A DNA stretch of 21,621 bases, taken from an uncultured Collinsella sp. GTDB lineage: Bacteria > Actinomycetota > Coriobacteriia > Coriobacteriales > Coriobacteriaceae. The notes under the pieces were generated by a model, which saw nothing but the letters and a program-made list of their open reading frames with translations, had not been told where the DNA came from and ran no database searches. Both the position numbers and the translations under genes were made by a program. The stretch lies in the NCBI GenBank assembly GCA_900543615.1, contig UQSC01000022.1, forward strand, positions 1 through 21,621, read 5' to 3'. Shown here piece after piece: positions 1-7,537 of this stretch (its first letter is position 1; every line of letters begins with the position of its first letter).

Positions 1-46
1 AGATCAGCCTCGGTCTCGTGGGCTCGGAGATGTGTATAAGAGACAG
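1..46. other. Nextera i7-side adapter (assembly artefact)
   Basis: Not genomic DNA. Positions 28-46 are the Tn5 mosaic end AGATGTGTATAAGAGACAG, 13-27 are GTCTCGTGGGCTCGG, 5-12 (CAGCCTCG) occupy the place of an 8-base i7 index, and 1-4 (AGAT) match the start of the P7 tail. The reverse complement of the index, CGAGGCTG, is what I remember as index N710. Genomic sequence begins at 47. Confidence 0.97.
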
Positions 47-73
47 ATCAAGCACTACCTGGCGAACTCCTAA
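47..73 (+). CDS. possible 3' end of an upstream gene (8 codons)
   Basis: The first genomic bases can be read as IKHYLANS followed by TAA at 71-73, with GC-rich codons like those of the neighbouring genes. If real, this is the extreme C-terminus of a gene cut by the contig start, ending 50 nt before the next start codon. Eight codons are too few to identify a family, and an open frame this short can occur by chance. Confidence 0.3.
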   Translation: MKHYLANS

Positions 74-123
74 TCGCGTTGGCTTGTTCCAGTACGATTG
101 AGCTCATTTCCTTGGAGGCCGAT

Positions 124-786
124 ATGTCCGAAAAGAGTGCCCTGTTCATGGCGCGCACGACGCGCTTCCACGAGTTTGCCCGCAGCTTGACGACCACCCT
201 GGGGGTCGAGGTGAGCCTGGCCACCCCCGATTCGCCGACTGCGGCGCACGACTTTGACCTGCTGATTCTCGACTCCGACGGCATCCGCAGCGACCGCATC
301 GATCAGATTGCCAAATGGCTCGACGACCGCGGTGGCGTTCCCATGCTGGTGATCGTCGACGACGAGGCGCTCGGCACCCTGCGTCTGCCGAACCACGCGC
401 ATGCCGACTTTGTATGCCCCACGGCGACGCCCAACGAGCTTAAGGCTCGTGCGCAGCGCCTGATGGGCGAGGAGGAGACCGTCACCGCCGACGATGTGCT
501 CAACATCGACAACCTTGAGATTAACCTGGCTACCTACCAGGTGACGCTCGATGATGAGCCCATCGACCTGACGCTGATGGAGTACTCGCTGCTGAGCTTT
601 TTGGCGACGCACCCCAACCGTGCCTACAGCCGCGAGGTGCTGCTGCACCGCGTGTGGGGCTTTGAGTACTGCGGCGGCACGCGCACCGTCGACGTGCACA
701 TTCGACGCATCCGCTCCAAGGTGGGCCCGCAGATCGCGGCACACATCACCACCGTCCGCGGCGTGGGCTATCTGTTTAAGGACTAG
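124..786 (+). CDS. atypical OmpR/PhoB-type response regulator (orphan)
   Basis: A 220-residue DNA-binding protein with a receiver-like N-terminal half (about 1-115) and a winged-helix C-terminal half (about 125-219). The C-terminal half shows the OmpR-family pattern: LTLMEYSLLSFLA, RAYSREVLLHRVWG, RTVDVHIRRIRSKVG and a terminal TTVRGVGYLF. The receiver half is degenerate. D50 (in DLLILDSDG) sits where the phosphoacceptor would be, but the paired acidic residues expected after the first strand are absent and the usual lysine of the KP motif is replaced in DFVCPTATP. This resembles phosphorylation-independent GlnR-type regulators, and no sensor kinase gene is visible in the window. ATG 124 is chosen over TTG 79 because GGAGG at 114-118 lies 5 nt before it. 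Its targets cannot be read from the sequence. Confidence 0.88.
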   Translation: MSEKSALFMARTTRFHEFARSLTTTLGVEVSLATPDSPTAAHDFDLLILDSDGIRSDRIDQIAKWLDDRGGVPMLVIVDDEALGTLRLPNHAHADFVCPTATPNELKARAQRLMGEEETVTADDVLNIDNLEINLATYQVTLDDEPIDLTLMEYSLLSFLATHPNRAYSREVLLHRVWGFEYCGGTRTVDVHIRRIRSKVGPQIAAHITTVRGVGYLFKD

Positions 787-790
787 ATTT

Positions 791-827
791 CCACCACAAA
801 GGGGACAGGCACCTTTGTGGTGGTTTT
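791..827 (+). repeat. GGGGACAGGCACC-type hairpin repeat, copy 1; likely also a terminator
   Basis: Perfect 12-bp arms CCACCACAAAGG (791-802) and CCTTTGTGGTGG (812-823) enclose the loop ggacaggca and are followed by TTTT. It lies 4 nt after the regulator stop codon. Nearly the same unit recurs at 16892 and 18482, with a decayed copy at 19446, so it is an interspersed REP-like element. The stem plus T-run would also work as a rho-independent terminator. Confidence 0.85.
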
Positions 828-939
828 GCCGTAGGCTGGGCCCTTTTGGGCCTGCAGCAGAACTTAAGCCTTCCTAAAAGATTGCGTTCTCATACACGTT
901 CGCCCGCATATTGGGGTACAACTCAACGTGAACAATGAT

Positions 940-966
940 GGCCCGCCACGTGTTTGGCGGGCCTTT
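940..966 (+). terminator. GC-rich leader hairpin before the HtrA-like gene
   Basis: GGCCCGCC (940-947) pairs with GGCGGGCC (956-963) around an 8-nt loop, followed by TTTGG. It sits only 27 nt before the ATG at 993. It may be the end of an upstream transcript or, if the gene's promoter lies upstream of it, an attenuating structure in the 5' leader. The T-run is short, so termination strength is uncertain. Confidence 0.45.
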
Positions 967-992
967 GGTTATTTGACGAAAGGATCGCAGCT

Positions 993-2459
993 ATGAGCGA
1001 GTACGATTCCCAGCGTCCCCAGGATGCGGGCAACGCCGGCGAGACCCAGCAGCAGCCGCGCGTGCAGGTGGAGTCGACGCCTGCCGGCAGCAACATTCCC
1101 TACGTGCAGGCTTACGACACACAGACCGGCAAGCCGCTGGGCGGCCAACAGGTCGTAAACAAGCACACGGTGGTCAAGACCAAGACCAAAAAGCTGCCGA
1201 TTTTCATTACAGCACTCGCCGGCTGTGCCTGCGGCGCCCTGCTGGTCATTGCACTCATTATGAGTGGCACGCTCGATATCGGTGGCGGCAAGAATGCCGT
1301 GACGGCGGGCGCTTCGGGTTCATCGACGCAAAAGATCACGATCGACTCCGAGGACACCACGCTGGCCGAGGCCGTTTCTGCCAAGGCATTGCCCTCTGTG
1401 GTTTCCATTACCGCCACTTCGAGCGGCAGCCAGAATGGCTCGCTTTCGCAGTCTGCCGATGAGTCGGACAGCTCGGGCAGCGTCGGTTCGGGCGTGGTGC
1501 TCGATACCGAGGGCCACATCCTCACCAACAACCACGTGGTCGATGGCTATGACCAGTACGTGGTGACCATGGACGACGGCACCACCTACGAGGCCGAGTT
1601 CGTGGGCAACGATGCCTCGAGCGACCTAGCCGTTATCAAGCTCAAGGATGCCGACGCCTCCAAGCTCACGCCGATCGAGATCGGTGACTCCTCCAAGCTC
1701 AACGTGGGCGAGTGGGTTATGGCGATCGGCTCGCCGTTCGGTAACGAACAGTCTGTCTCTACCGGTATCGTCTCGGCGCTCTACCGCTCCACGGCCATGA
1801 GCTCTACCAGCGGTAACACCATCTATGCCAACATGATCCAGACCGACGCCGCTATCAACCCGGGCAACTCCGGCGGCGCGCTCGTCAACGACAATGGCGA
1901 GCTTGTGGGTATTAACTCGCTCATCGAGAGCTATTCGGGCTCCAGCTCGGGCGTGGGCTTTGCCATTCCGGTTAACTACGCCAAGAACATTGCCGACCAG
2001 ATTATCGACGGCAAGACGCCGGTGCATCCGTACATGGGCGCTACGCTTTCGAGCGTCAATGCCCTCAATGCCCGCACTAACAAGCTGAGCACCGATAGCG
2101 GCGCGTATGTGGCGAGCGTCGTTGAGGATGGTCCTGCCGCCAAGGCCGGCATTCAGGAGGGTGACGTCATCACCAAGCTGGGCGACGACGAGATCACGAG
2201 CGCCGATGGCCTGATCATCGCGCTGCGCAGCCACGAGGTGGGCGAGAAGGTCGAGATCACGCTCATGCGCGGCAAGGACGAGAAGAAGGTCACTGTCGAG
2301 CTGGGCTCCGACGAGGAGCTGCAGAACCAGCAGCAGGACGACAGTTCGACCGACGCCGGCAACGGCGGTATTACCGACGAGCAGCTGCGCCAGTATCTGG
2401 AGGAGCTGTTAGGCCAGCAGGGCCAGGGCCAGGGTCAAGGCTACGGCCAGGGCTACTAG
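993..2459 (+). CDS. htrA: membrane-anchored HtrA/DegP-like serine protease with PDZ domain
   Basis: A 488-residue S1C-family protease expected to degrade or refold damaged proteins at the outer face of the membrane. A hydrophilic cytoplasmic segment (1-66) precedes one membrane span (about 69-92) and a Ser/Gly-rich linker. The trypsin-like domain (about 123-330) carries the full catalytic triad: H181 in TNNHVVD, D211 in SSDLAVIKL and S293 in NPGNSGGAL. A single PDZ domain follows (about 345-437, PAAKAGIQEGDVI). The tail is Gln/Gly-rich and ends in GQG and GYG repeats (about 475-488). The N-terminal anchor plus one PDZ matches the usual actinobacterial and Gram-positive HtrA layout. ATG 993 is preferred over upstream alternatives because GAAAGGA (978-984) lies 8 nt before it. 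The gene stands alone between hairpins, which suggests a monocistronic transcript. Confidence 0.95.
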   Translation: MSEYDSQRPQDAGNAGETQQQPRVQVESTPAGSNIPYVQAYDTQTGKPLGGQQVVNKHTVVKTKTKKLPIFITALAGCACGALLVIALIMSGTLDIGGGKNAVTAGASGSSTQKITIDSEDTTLAEAVSAKALPSVVSITATSSGSQNGSLSQSADESDSSGSVGSGVVLDTEGHILTNNHVVDGYDQYVVTMDDGTTYEAEFVGNDASSDLAVIKLKDADASKLTPIEIGDSSKLNVGEWVMAIGSPFGNEQSVSTGIVSALYRSTAMSSTSGNTIYANMIQTDAAINPGNSGGALVNDNGELVGINSLIESYSGSSSGVGFAIPVNYAKNIADQIIDGKTPVHPYMGATLSSVNALNARTNKLSTDSGAYVASVVEDGPAAKAGIQEGDVITKLGDDEITSADGLIIALRSHEVGEKVEITLMRGKDEKKVTVELGSDEELQNQQQDDSSTDAGNGGITDEQLRQYLEELLGQQGQGQGQGYGQGY

Positions 2460-2486
2460 CGAGCCGTTTCGCTCATACCGATGCCA

Positions 2487-2528
2487 GAGGGGCTGTCCCA
2501 CCAACGCGGGACAGCCCCTCTTTTCTTA
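2487..2528 (+). terminator. strong rho-independent terminator after the HtrA-like gene
   Basis: Perfect 13-bp arms GAGGGGCTGTCCC (2487-2499) and GGGACAGCCCCTC (2508-2520), an 8-nt loop, then TTTTCTTATT. It starts 27 nt after the stop codon of the protease gene and reads in the same direction. Confidence 0.9.
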
Positions 2529-2529
2529 T

Positions 2530-2560
2530 TGATCCGTTGGGGACGGAGGAAAACGGATCA
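2530..2560. repeat. GATCCG-stem hairpin repeat, copy A
   Basis: TGATCCGTT (2530-2538) pairs with AACGGATCA (2552-2560) around a loop reading GGGGACGGAGGAA. The 31-bp unit matches the reverse complement of 10912-10942 at 27 of 31 positions. The loop resembles the GGGGACAGG core of the CCACCAC hairpins although the stem is unrelated. Confidence 0.75.
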
Positions 2561-2707
2561 CTTGGGGCTGACAAGGGCATGGTTTGATCGCGCGATCCAC
2601 CCCGGTCCGGGCGCTGCCGATTCGGTGCGGTTCGAGACCGCTATTCGGCCTCATTGCGACCGGTGGTACTCTAGTATCCGTTTGAAATCGAGCGAAGGAG
2701 TGCCGCT

Positions 2708-4936
2708 ATGGAGCAATCGAGCCTGTTTGGTGACGGCGTGGACATCGATACCGAAACGCCCGCGAGCGCGGATACCGCTGCACCGGCCGATGCCCGTGCC
2801 CAGGCGGCAGCGCGCGCGGCCGAGCTGCGTCACGAGCTCGATTACCACGCCTATCGCTACTACATGCTCGATGCGCCCGAGATCACGGATGCCGCCTTCG
2901 ACAAAATGCTCGTTGAGCTGCAGGAAATCGAGGCGACCTACCCTGACCTGGTGACGCCCGACAGCTATACCCAGCGCGTGGGCGGCTACGTGAGCGAGCA
3001 GTTTACGCCGGTCACGCATATGGCACGCATGTATTCCATGGATGATGCCATGGATCTGGACGAACTCGACGCGTGGCTCCAGCGCGCCGAGGATGCGCTC
3101 GGTGCCGGCAGCGTTACCTATACCTGCGAGCTCAAGATCGACGGTCTGGGCGTGGCCCTTACCTACCAAAACGGCACCTTCGTACGTGCGGCCACACGTG
3201 GCGATGGCACCACGGGCGAGGACGTGTCGCTTAACGTCCGTACCATCAAGGATGTGCCAATGCACCTGTCCGAGCCGGCGCTCGCTCACATGGGCGCCGA
3301 CCGCGAGCGCACCATTGAGGTGCGCGGCGAGGTCTACATGCCTAAGGGCAGCTTTGTTCGTCTGAACGACGAGGCCGATGCTGAGGGTCGCGACCCCTTC
3401 GCCAACCCGCGCAACGCTGCCGCCGGCAGCCTGCGCCAAAAGGACCCCAAGATCACGGCACGCCGCGATCTTGCCACCTTTATCTATGCCATCGCCGATA
3501 CCGATCCGCTGCACGTCCACAGCCAGCGCGAGTTCCTCGACTGGCTGCGTAGCGCCGGCTTTAGCGTCAACCCCAACGTGGCACGCTGCGCCACGCCCGC
3601 CGAGGTCCACGAGTTCTGCGCCCAGGCCCTCGAGCACCGCGGTGACCTGGACTACGACATCGACGGCGTGGTCGTAAAGATCGACAGCTTTCAGCAGCAG
3701 CTCGACCTGGGCTTTACCGCCCGCGCGCCGCGCTGGGCCATTGCCTTTAAGTTTCCGCCCGAGGAAAAGCAGACTGTCCTGCGCGAAATTCGCATCCAGG
3801 TGGGCCGCACCGGTGTGCTCACGCCGGTCGCAGAGTTCGATCCGGTGACGGTCGCCGGCTCCACCATCGCGCGCGCCACGCTGCACAACATCGACGAGAT
3901 CCGTCGCAAAAACGTGCGCGAGGGCGACACCATCATCGTGCATAAGGCAGGCGACGTAATCCCCGAGGTCGTGGGCCCGGTGCTCGACAAGCGCCCGGCC
4001 GATTCGGTCGACTGGCAGATGCCCGAGGTCTGCCCCGTGTGCGGCAGCCCCGTGGTCCACGAGGACGGCGAGGTCGCCTACCGCTGCGTCTCCATCGACT
4101 GCCCCGCGCAGCTCAAGGAGCGCCTACTTCACTGGGTGAGCCGCGGCTGCATGGACGTCGACGGCCTGGGCGACGAGATCGTCGACAAGATGATCGCCGC
4201 CGGCCTGATCCACGATGTCGCGGACTTCTACCAGCTCACGGTTGACGACATCGCCGGCTTGGACACGGGGCGCACCTATGCCAGCTCCAACAGCAAAAAG
4301 GGCGTCAAGAAGGGCGACCCCATTCCGGTAGGCCTCAAGACGGCCGAGAAAATCATCGCCGAGCTCAACAAGTCCAAGAGTCAGCCGCTCGGTCGCGTGC
4401 TGTTTGCCCTGGGTATACGCCACGTGGGCAAGAGCGTGGGCGAGGTCATCGCCGAACGATTCCTGTCGATTGACAAACTTATCTTGGCGAGCGAAGAGGA
4501 CATCGCCGAGTGCGAGGGCATCGGTCCCAAGATCGCGGCGAGCGTCAAGCAGTTCCTGGCCGTGCCCGAAAACCTTGCCGTGCTGGAGCGCCTGCGTCAG
4601 GCGGGCCTGTCGCTCGAGGTCGACCTGGGCGCCGCGCACGCGCAAGCCGCAGCCGACGCTGGCGTGGCGGGCGAGCTCGCCGACGCACAGCCGCTTGCGG
4701 GTTTGACCTTCGTGCTCACTGGTACACTCGTCAACCGCACGCGCGACGAGGCGGGCGCGGCGCTCAAGGTGCTCGGCGCCAAGGTTTCGGGCAGTGTTTC
4801 AAAGAAGACGAGCTATCTGGTCGCCGGCCCCAAAGCGGGCTCCAAGCTCACCAAAGCCGAGCAGCTGGGTGTGCCCGTGTTGGATGAGGCGGCACTTGAA
4901 CAGATTTTGGCGACGGGTAGGGTCCCGGAGGCATAA
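2708..4936 (+). CDS. ligA: NAD-dependent DNA ligase LigA
   Basis: Seals nicks in double-stranded DNA during replication and repair, using NAD+ to form a ligase-AMP intermediate. At 742 residues it is longer than typical LigA (E. coli 671). An N-terminal Ala/Asp-rich extension of about 30 residues precedes domain Ia. The adenylation domain holds the AMP-accepting lysine K143 in ELKIDGLGV, with downstream motifs RGEVYMPK, NPRNAAAGSLRQ and DGVVVKID. The OB fold is about 350-430. Four cysteines C442, C445, C460 and C465 form the zinc finger. Helix-hairpin-helix repeats follow, and a BRCT domain occupies about 662-742. A Lys/Ser-rich insert of about 20 residues (about 519-540) interrupts the first helix-hairpin-helix region. 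GAAGGAG at 2694-2700 supports ATG 2708. No partner genes in the usual sense adjoin it. Confidence 0.98.
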   Translation: MEQSSLFGDGVDIDTETPASADTAAPADARAQAAARAAELRHELDYHAYRYYMLDAPEITDAAFDKMLVELQEIEATYPDLVTPDSYTQRVGGYVSEQFTPVTHMARMYSMDDAMDLDELDAWLQRAEDALGAGSVTYTCELKIDGLGVALTYQNGTFVRAATRGDGTTGEDVSLNVRTIKDVPMHLSEPALAHMGADRERTIEVRGEVYMPKGSFVRLNDEADAEGRDPFANPRNAAAGSLRQKDPKITARRDLATFIYAIADTDPLHVHSQREFLDWLRSAGFSVNPNVARCATPAEVHEFCAQALEHRGDLDYDIDGVVVKIDSFQQQLDLGFTARAPRWAIAFKFPPEEKQTVLREIRIQVGRTGVLTPVAEFDPVTVAGSTIARATLHNIDEIRRKNVREGDTIIVHKAGDVIPEVVGPVLDKRPADSVDWQMPEVCPVCGSPVVHEDGEVAYRCVSIDCPAQLKERLLHWVSRGCMDVDGLGDEIVDKMIAAGLIHDVADFYQLTVDDIAGLDTGRTYASSNSKKGVKKGDPIPVGLKTAEKIIAELNKSKSQPLGRVLFALGIRHVGKSVGEVIAERFLSIDKLILASEEDIAECEGIGPKIAASVKQFLAVPENLAVLERLRQAGLSLEVDLGAAHAQAAADAGVAGELADAQPLAGLTFVLTGTLVNRTRDEAGAALKVLGAKVSGSVSKKTSYLVAGPKAGSKLTKAEQLGVPVLDEAALEQILATGRVPEA

Positions 4937-4943
4937 TGATTTG

Positions 4944-4975
4944 TTGAGGAACTGCGCAGAGGCTCAGTTCCTCAA
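4944..4975. terminator. hairpin between convergent ligA and the lipoprotein gene
   Basis: Perfect 11-bp arms TTGAGGAACTG (4944-4954) and CAGTTCCTCAA (4965-4975) with a 10-nt loop. It begins 7 nt after the ligA stop and overlaps the last codons of the convergent minus-strand gene. There is no clear T-run on either strand, so a shared transcript-end role is inferred from position only. Confidence 0.45.
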
Positions 4976-5358
4976 CATCTCCTTATGGTGTTTGCCTGTT
5001 CAATTTCGATATCGTTTCCCTCGTATGATCCAGATGCGTCTACCGACTCAAAGCGTGAGTAGGAAACTCTTGTCCCAACTTTGATTTGGGAAAGCTTGTC
5101 TTTGATTCGGCCAGATGAGGGGAATGTAATCCGGGTTTGCTTTCCAGCGTCGGTGTAGCGGGGACTGTTGTCTGTTTGGATTACGAGTTCCGTTCCCTCA
5201 ATAGAATGAACGCTGCCGGCTCCAAAGACAAGGTAATCATCTCCTCCGCTATAGCGGGCTCTATCTGTGCATGAAGAAACGGATGCAAACATAGCGAAAA
5301 TCACCAATATCGTAACCAGGGCAAAGGCCGTGGTGCCATAGCATTTTGATGGTGCCAT
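4972..5358 (-). CDS. small secreted lipoprotein, probable beta-barrel (OB-like) domain
   Basis: A 128-residue protein I cannot assign to a named family. A hydrophobic N-terminal segment (about 10-27) ends in a plausible lipobox, VSSC, with C30 as the candidate lipidated cysteine. The mature part alternates short polar and hydrophobic strands (YLVFGAGSVHSIEGTELVIQ, KVGTRVSYSRFES), as in small OB-fold or beta-barrel lipoproteins. The ATG at 5358 lies 5 nt after the stop codon of the peptidase gene, so the two are probably cotranscribed and coupled. A TTG at 5370 would add four residues and overlap the peptidase stop. GC content is clearly lower than in the flanking genes. A role as inhibitor, immunity partner or anchor for the adjacent peptidase is speculation from gene order. 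Confidence 0.7.
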   Translation of the reverse strand: MAPSKCYGTTAFALVTILVIFAMFASVSSCTDRARYSGGDDYLVFGAGSVHSIEGTELVIQTDNSPRYTDAGKQTRITFPSSGRIKDKLSQIKVGTRVSYSRFESVDASGSYEGNDIEIEQANTIRRC

Positions 5359-5363
5359 CCGGT

Positions 5364-6536
5364 CTACCAAAAGACTGTTCCGTTCAATTTGACCATATTG
5401 GGCGTTGCATAGTTAATCGCTCGGGGATAAGTGTTCCATCCGTCGAATACTTCGAGCCACTGCAGTTCGATGCCAGAGCTTCCATTATGCCCAGTAAAAT
5501 AGCCAGTTACCGTGACTGTATGACCTGATAGCTCGACGGATCCTTCACTGTTTCGGCTGTTGATCCACATATGATACAAGCCGATATTCCCTTGATCGAT
5601 AGTTGCTCTGTACTGAGCGAATTGAGGCTGATAACCGAAAAATTGAGTATTAAGTGCTCTACCCTTTTGAGCGGCAAGACTTTTAAACGGAACAATTCCA
5701 TCTGGGATGATCGTGCTTCCGTACTCGACGCCCTGATCATTGGTCTTATACGTTGTTGTGCCAGTGACGTTCCATATTTCTTTATAATAATCGGGATTAA
5801 ATTGATTAGCGTTTGAACTGGTGAGACCGTAATGCATTGATACAGCGTACAAGGCAGAAACGACGCATGCATACTTATTAGTGCGGGCTTCAACTAATGA
5901 TTCCGAGACTCCTCGGAACGGTATTCCGTTTAAATCGTCTATTTGGAAATGCAACATCAAGTCATCTTCATTGATAATGACTGCATCCCATGAAGTTGGG
6001 TTATTGCTTTGAGGTGCTATACCCTTTTCGGTGACAATTGGGACAGACCGTATATTGTTATAGTTGGTTACACAGTCTCTAGTTCCTGGCACCAAAGTTC
6101 CATATTCAATATCGTTGTACGAAATTAGTACGGTTGGGTTTGTGGCCTGTTGGCCGGAATAAGTTGAAATGGCGTTTGATAGAGAAGCTGAAATCGGAAG
6201 AATGGTATCGCCGAGGGTTATCTCCTTCAGAAGCCCAGGATATGATGCGTCAAGTATTAAATAACCGTAAGGGCTTCCTTCCCTTGTGACACTGATTTCA
6301 TAGCCACAGATAAGGCCGATTTGTTGGCATACGGGAACGATTTGCTCGATCTCTAAGTTCGCGGATCCGTCGACGATGGGCAACAGGGAAAGCGCGTAGT
6401 CTTGTGCTAGGTCTGATGTAAAAGCGACGGATGAGTTTGAGTCGGCAGCGAATACTCTTGTTGGGCGTGACGCGGATAAGCCGATGATCGAGGCTAGGCC
6501 GAGAAGAAACGAGCGACGTGATTGAACTCTGGGCAT
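5364..6536 (-). CDS. Tat-type exported papain-like cysteine peptidase (streptopain C10/C39-like)
   Basis: A 390-residue exported protein. Residues 6-12 (SRRSFLL) fit the twin-arginine motif, followed by a mild hydrophobic stretch (about 11-22) and a likely cleavage site after VFA30. Residues about 40-110 resemble a peptidase propeptide (GYLILDASYPG recalls the GYVIVS-type strand of streptopain pro-regions). The catalytic part carries C224 in YACVVSALYAVSMHYG and H339 in SGHTVTVTGYF, then QWLEVFDGWN, where W367/N368 or D365 may complete the site. This order matches papain-fold C10 and C39 peptidases. AGGAG (6542-6546) sits 5 nt before the ATG. Stretches of the gene are near 40% GC against above 60% on either side, which suggests acquisition by transfer. 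The substrate is unknown. Lack of activity cannot be excluded because overall similarity was judged by eye. Confidence 0.72.
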   Translation of the reverse strand: MPRVQSRRSFLLGLASIIGLSASRPTRVFAADSNSSVAFTSDLAQDYALSLLPIVDGSANLEIEQIVPVCQQIGLICGYEISVTREGSPYGYLILDASYPGLLKEITLGDTILPISASLSNAISTYSGQQATNPTVLISYNDIEYGTLVPGTRDCVTNYNNIRSVPIVTEKGIAPQSNNPTSWDAVIINEDDLMLHFQIDDLNGIPFRGVSESLVEARTNKYACVVSALYAVSMHYGLTSSNANQFNPDYYKEIWNVTGTTTYKTNDQGVEYGSTIIPDGIVPFKSLAAQKGRALNTQFFGYQPQFAQYRATIDQGNIGLYHMWINSRNSEGSVELSGHTVTVTGYFTGHNGSSGIELQWLEVFDGWNTYPRAINYATPNMVKLNGTVFW

Positions 6537-6584
6537 AATGTCTCCTGCCTATGGGGGGCAATATGCTGTCATTTTATTTGCTAC

Positions 6585-6613
6585 ATAATACAATCTAATT
6601 CGGATTAAGGTAA
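6585..6613 (-). promoter_or_regulatory. candidate sigma-70-type promoter of the peptidase-lipoprotein pair
   Basis: On the minus strand, TTACCT (6608-6613) is followed by a 17-nt spacer and TATTAT (6585-6590), about 50 nt upstream of the peptidase ATG at 6536. The intergenic stretch 6537-6644 is AT-rich and holds no gene. Confidence 0.5.
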
Positions 6614-6644
6614 ATGGATGGAATTGCTCGATAAATGGTAGTGA

Positions 6645-7484
6645 TTAGCGGACCGGTATCGCGATCCTCGTCACATACGCCCCCGGGTCGTCGCTGATGA
6701 TGTCGTCGATGAGGGCGATTTCGCGCGAGGGACCGGCGGGCGTCAGGTTGTGTTCGCGCATATAGCTGAGCAGCTGCTCATAGCGTGGGGCTGCTTGCCC
6801 GTGCGTGCCGCGAAAGCTTATGGTCAGGCAGCGCGCGGCGGGTCGCACCTCGACGTCGCCCATGTAATCATCGGTGTCATCGAGCAGTAGAAAGACCTCG
6901 TCGTAGCCATCAAAGTCGCCGGCGGCGAGGCGCTCAGCACAAATCCCAACGCCCAAGTTGCCCAGAAAGACAAAGGTCTCGTGTTGGCCCTTCTGCAGTT
7001 GACGGATCTGCCACTCCAGCGCATAGGCGTCGGTAGGGTTGACGCGTTCGCGCAACACGGCGCAGCGAAGCTCGGGCGCATCGATTGTGCAAATGGTATC
7101 GAGCTTGATGTTCAAGGCATTGTGCAGCAGAGCAAGCCGGTTATCGATCTTGCGCGACACACGCTCCAGCTCACGTCGCTTGCGCTCGATGAGCTTTTGC
7201 TGCTGAGCCAGCTGCCGCTGCATAAGGTTCATGTCGCGCGTGGTCACAAACTCACGGATTTGCGCGAGCGGTAAGTCGAGAACACGCAGGTGGCTGATGG
7301 TGTTGAGAGTGGAGAGCTGCCGCGATCCGTAGTAGCGGTACCCACTCGCCGGATCGATGTGCGCCGGGTCCAGCAAGCCCGTCTGCTCGTAATGACGTAG
7401 CGTGCCCACGCTCAGGTTAAACAGGCGTGCCACCTCACCAATGCGGAGCAGGCCCTCGGTATGTTCGGTTGGCGAGTCGGTCAT
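6645..7484 (-). CDS. MerR/BmrR-type regulator with GyrI-like effector domain
   Basis: A 279-residue transcription activator of the multidrug-sensing type. Residues about 12-80 are a MerR winged helix-turn-helix (LRIGEVARLFNLSVGTLRHY, GLLDP, GYRYY). A charged coiled coil of about 85-125 (QRQLAQQQKLIERKRRELE) would form the dimer, and about 127-279 resembles the GyrI/BmrR drug-binding fold. AAAGGA at 7493-7498 lies 8 nt before the ATG. The gene starts 53 nt after the MATE exporter gene on the same strand, so it is probably the second gene of a MATE-merR operon. A MerR-style promoter upstream of the exporter suggests that the protein activates its own operon when it binds a substrate of the pump. 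The ligand cannot be predicted. Confidence 0.92.
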   Translation of the reverse strand: MTDSPTEHTEGLLRIGEVARLFNLSVGTLRHYEQTGLLDPAHIDPASGYRYYGSRQLSTLNTISHLRVLDLPLAQIREFVTTRDMNLMQRQLAQQQKLIERKRRELERVSRKIDNRLALLHNALNIKLDTICTIDAPELRCAVLRERVNPTDAYALEWQIRQLQKGQHETFVFLGNLGVGICAERLAAGDFDGYDEVFLLLDDTDDYMGDVEVRPAARCLTISFRGTHGQAAPRYEQLLSYMREHNLTPAGPSREIALIDDIISDDPGAYVTRIAIPVR

Positions 7485-7537
7485 GGGACCGTTCCTTTCG
7501 ATGGGCAGGGGAAGGGCGTCAGATCTGCGTCGCCCCG

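Noticed and set aside
2586..2597. perfect palindrome GATCGCGCGATC
   Set aside because: Only 12 bp, no loop, single copy seen. It may be chance in GC-rich DNA.
2651..4060. 469-codon open frame antisense to ligA
   Set aside because: It mirrors the high-GC codon bias of ligA, has no recognisable domain and no ribosome binding site that fits, and is His/Ala/Val/Leu-rich as such shadows usually are.
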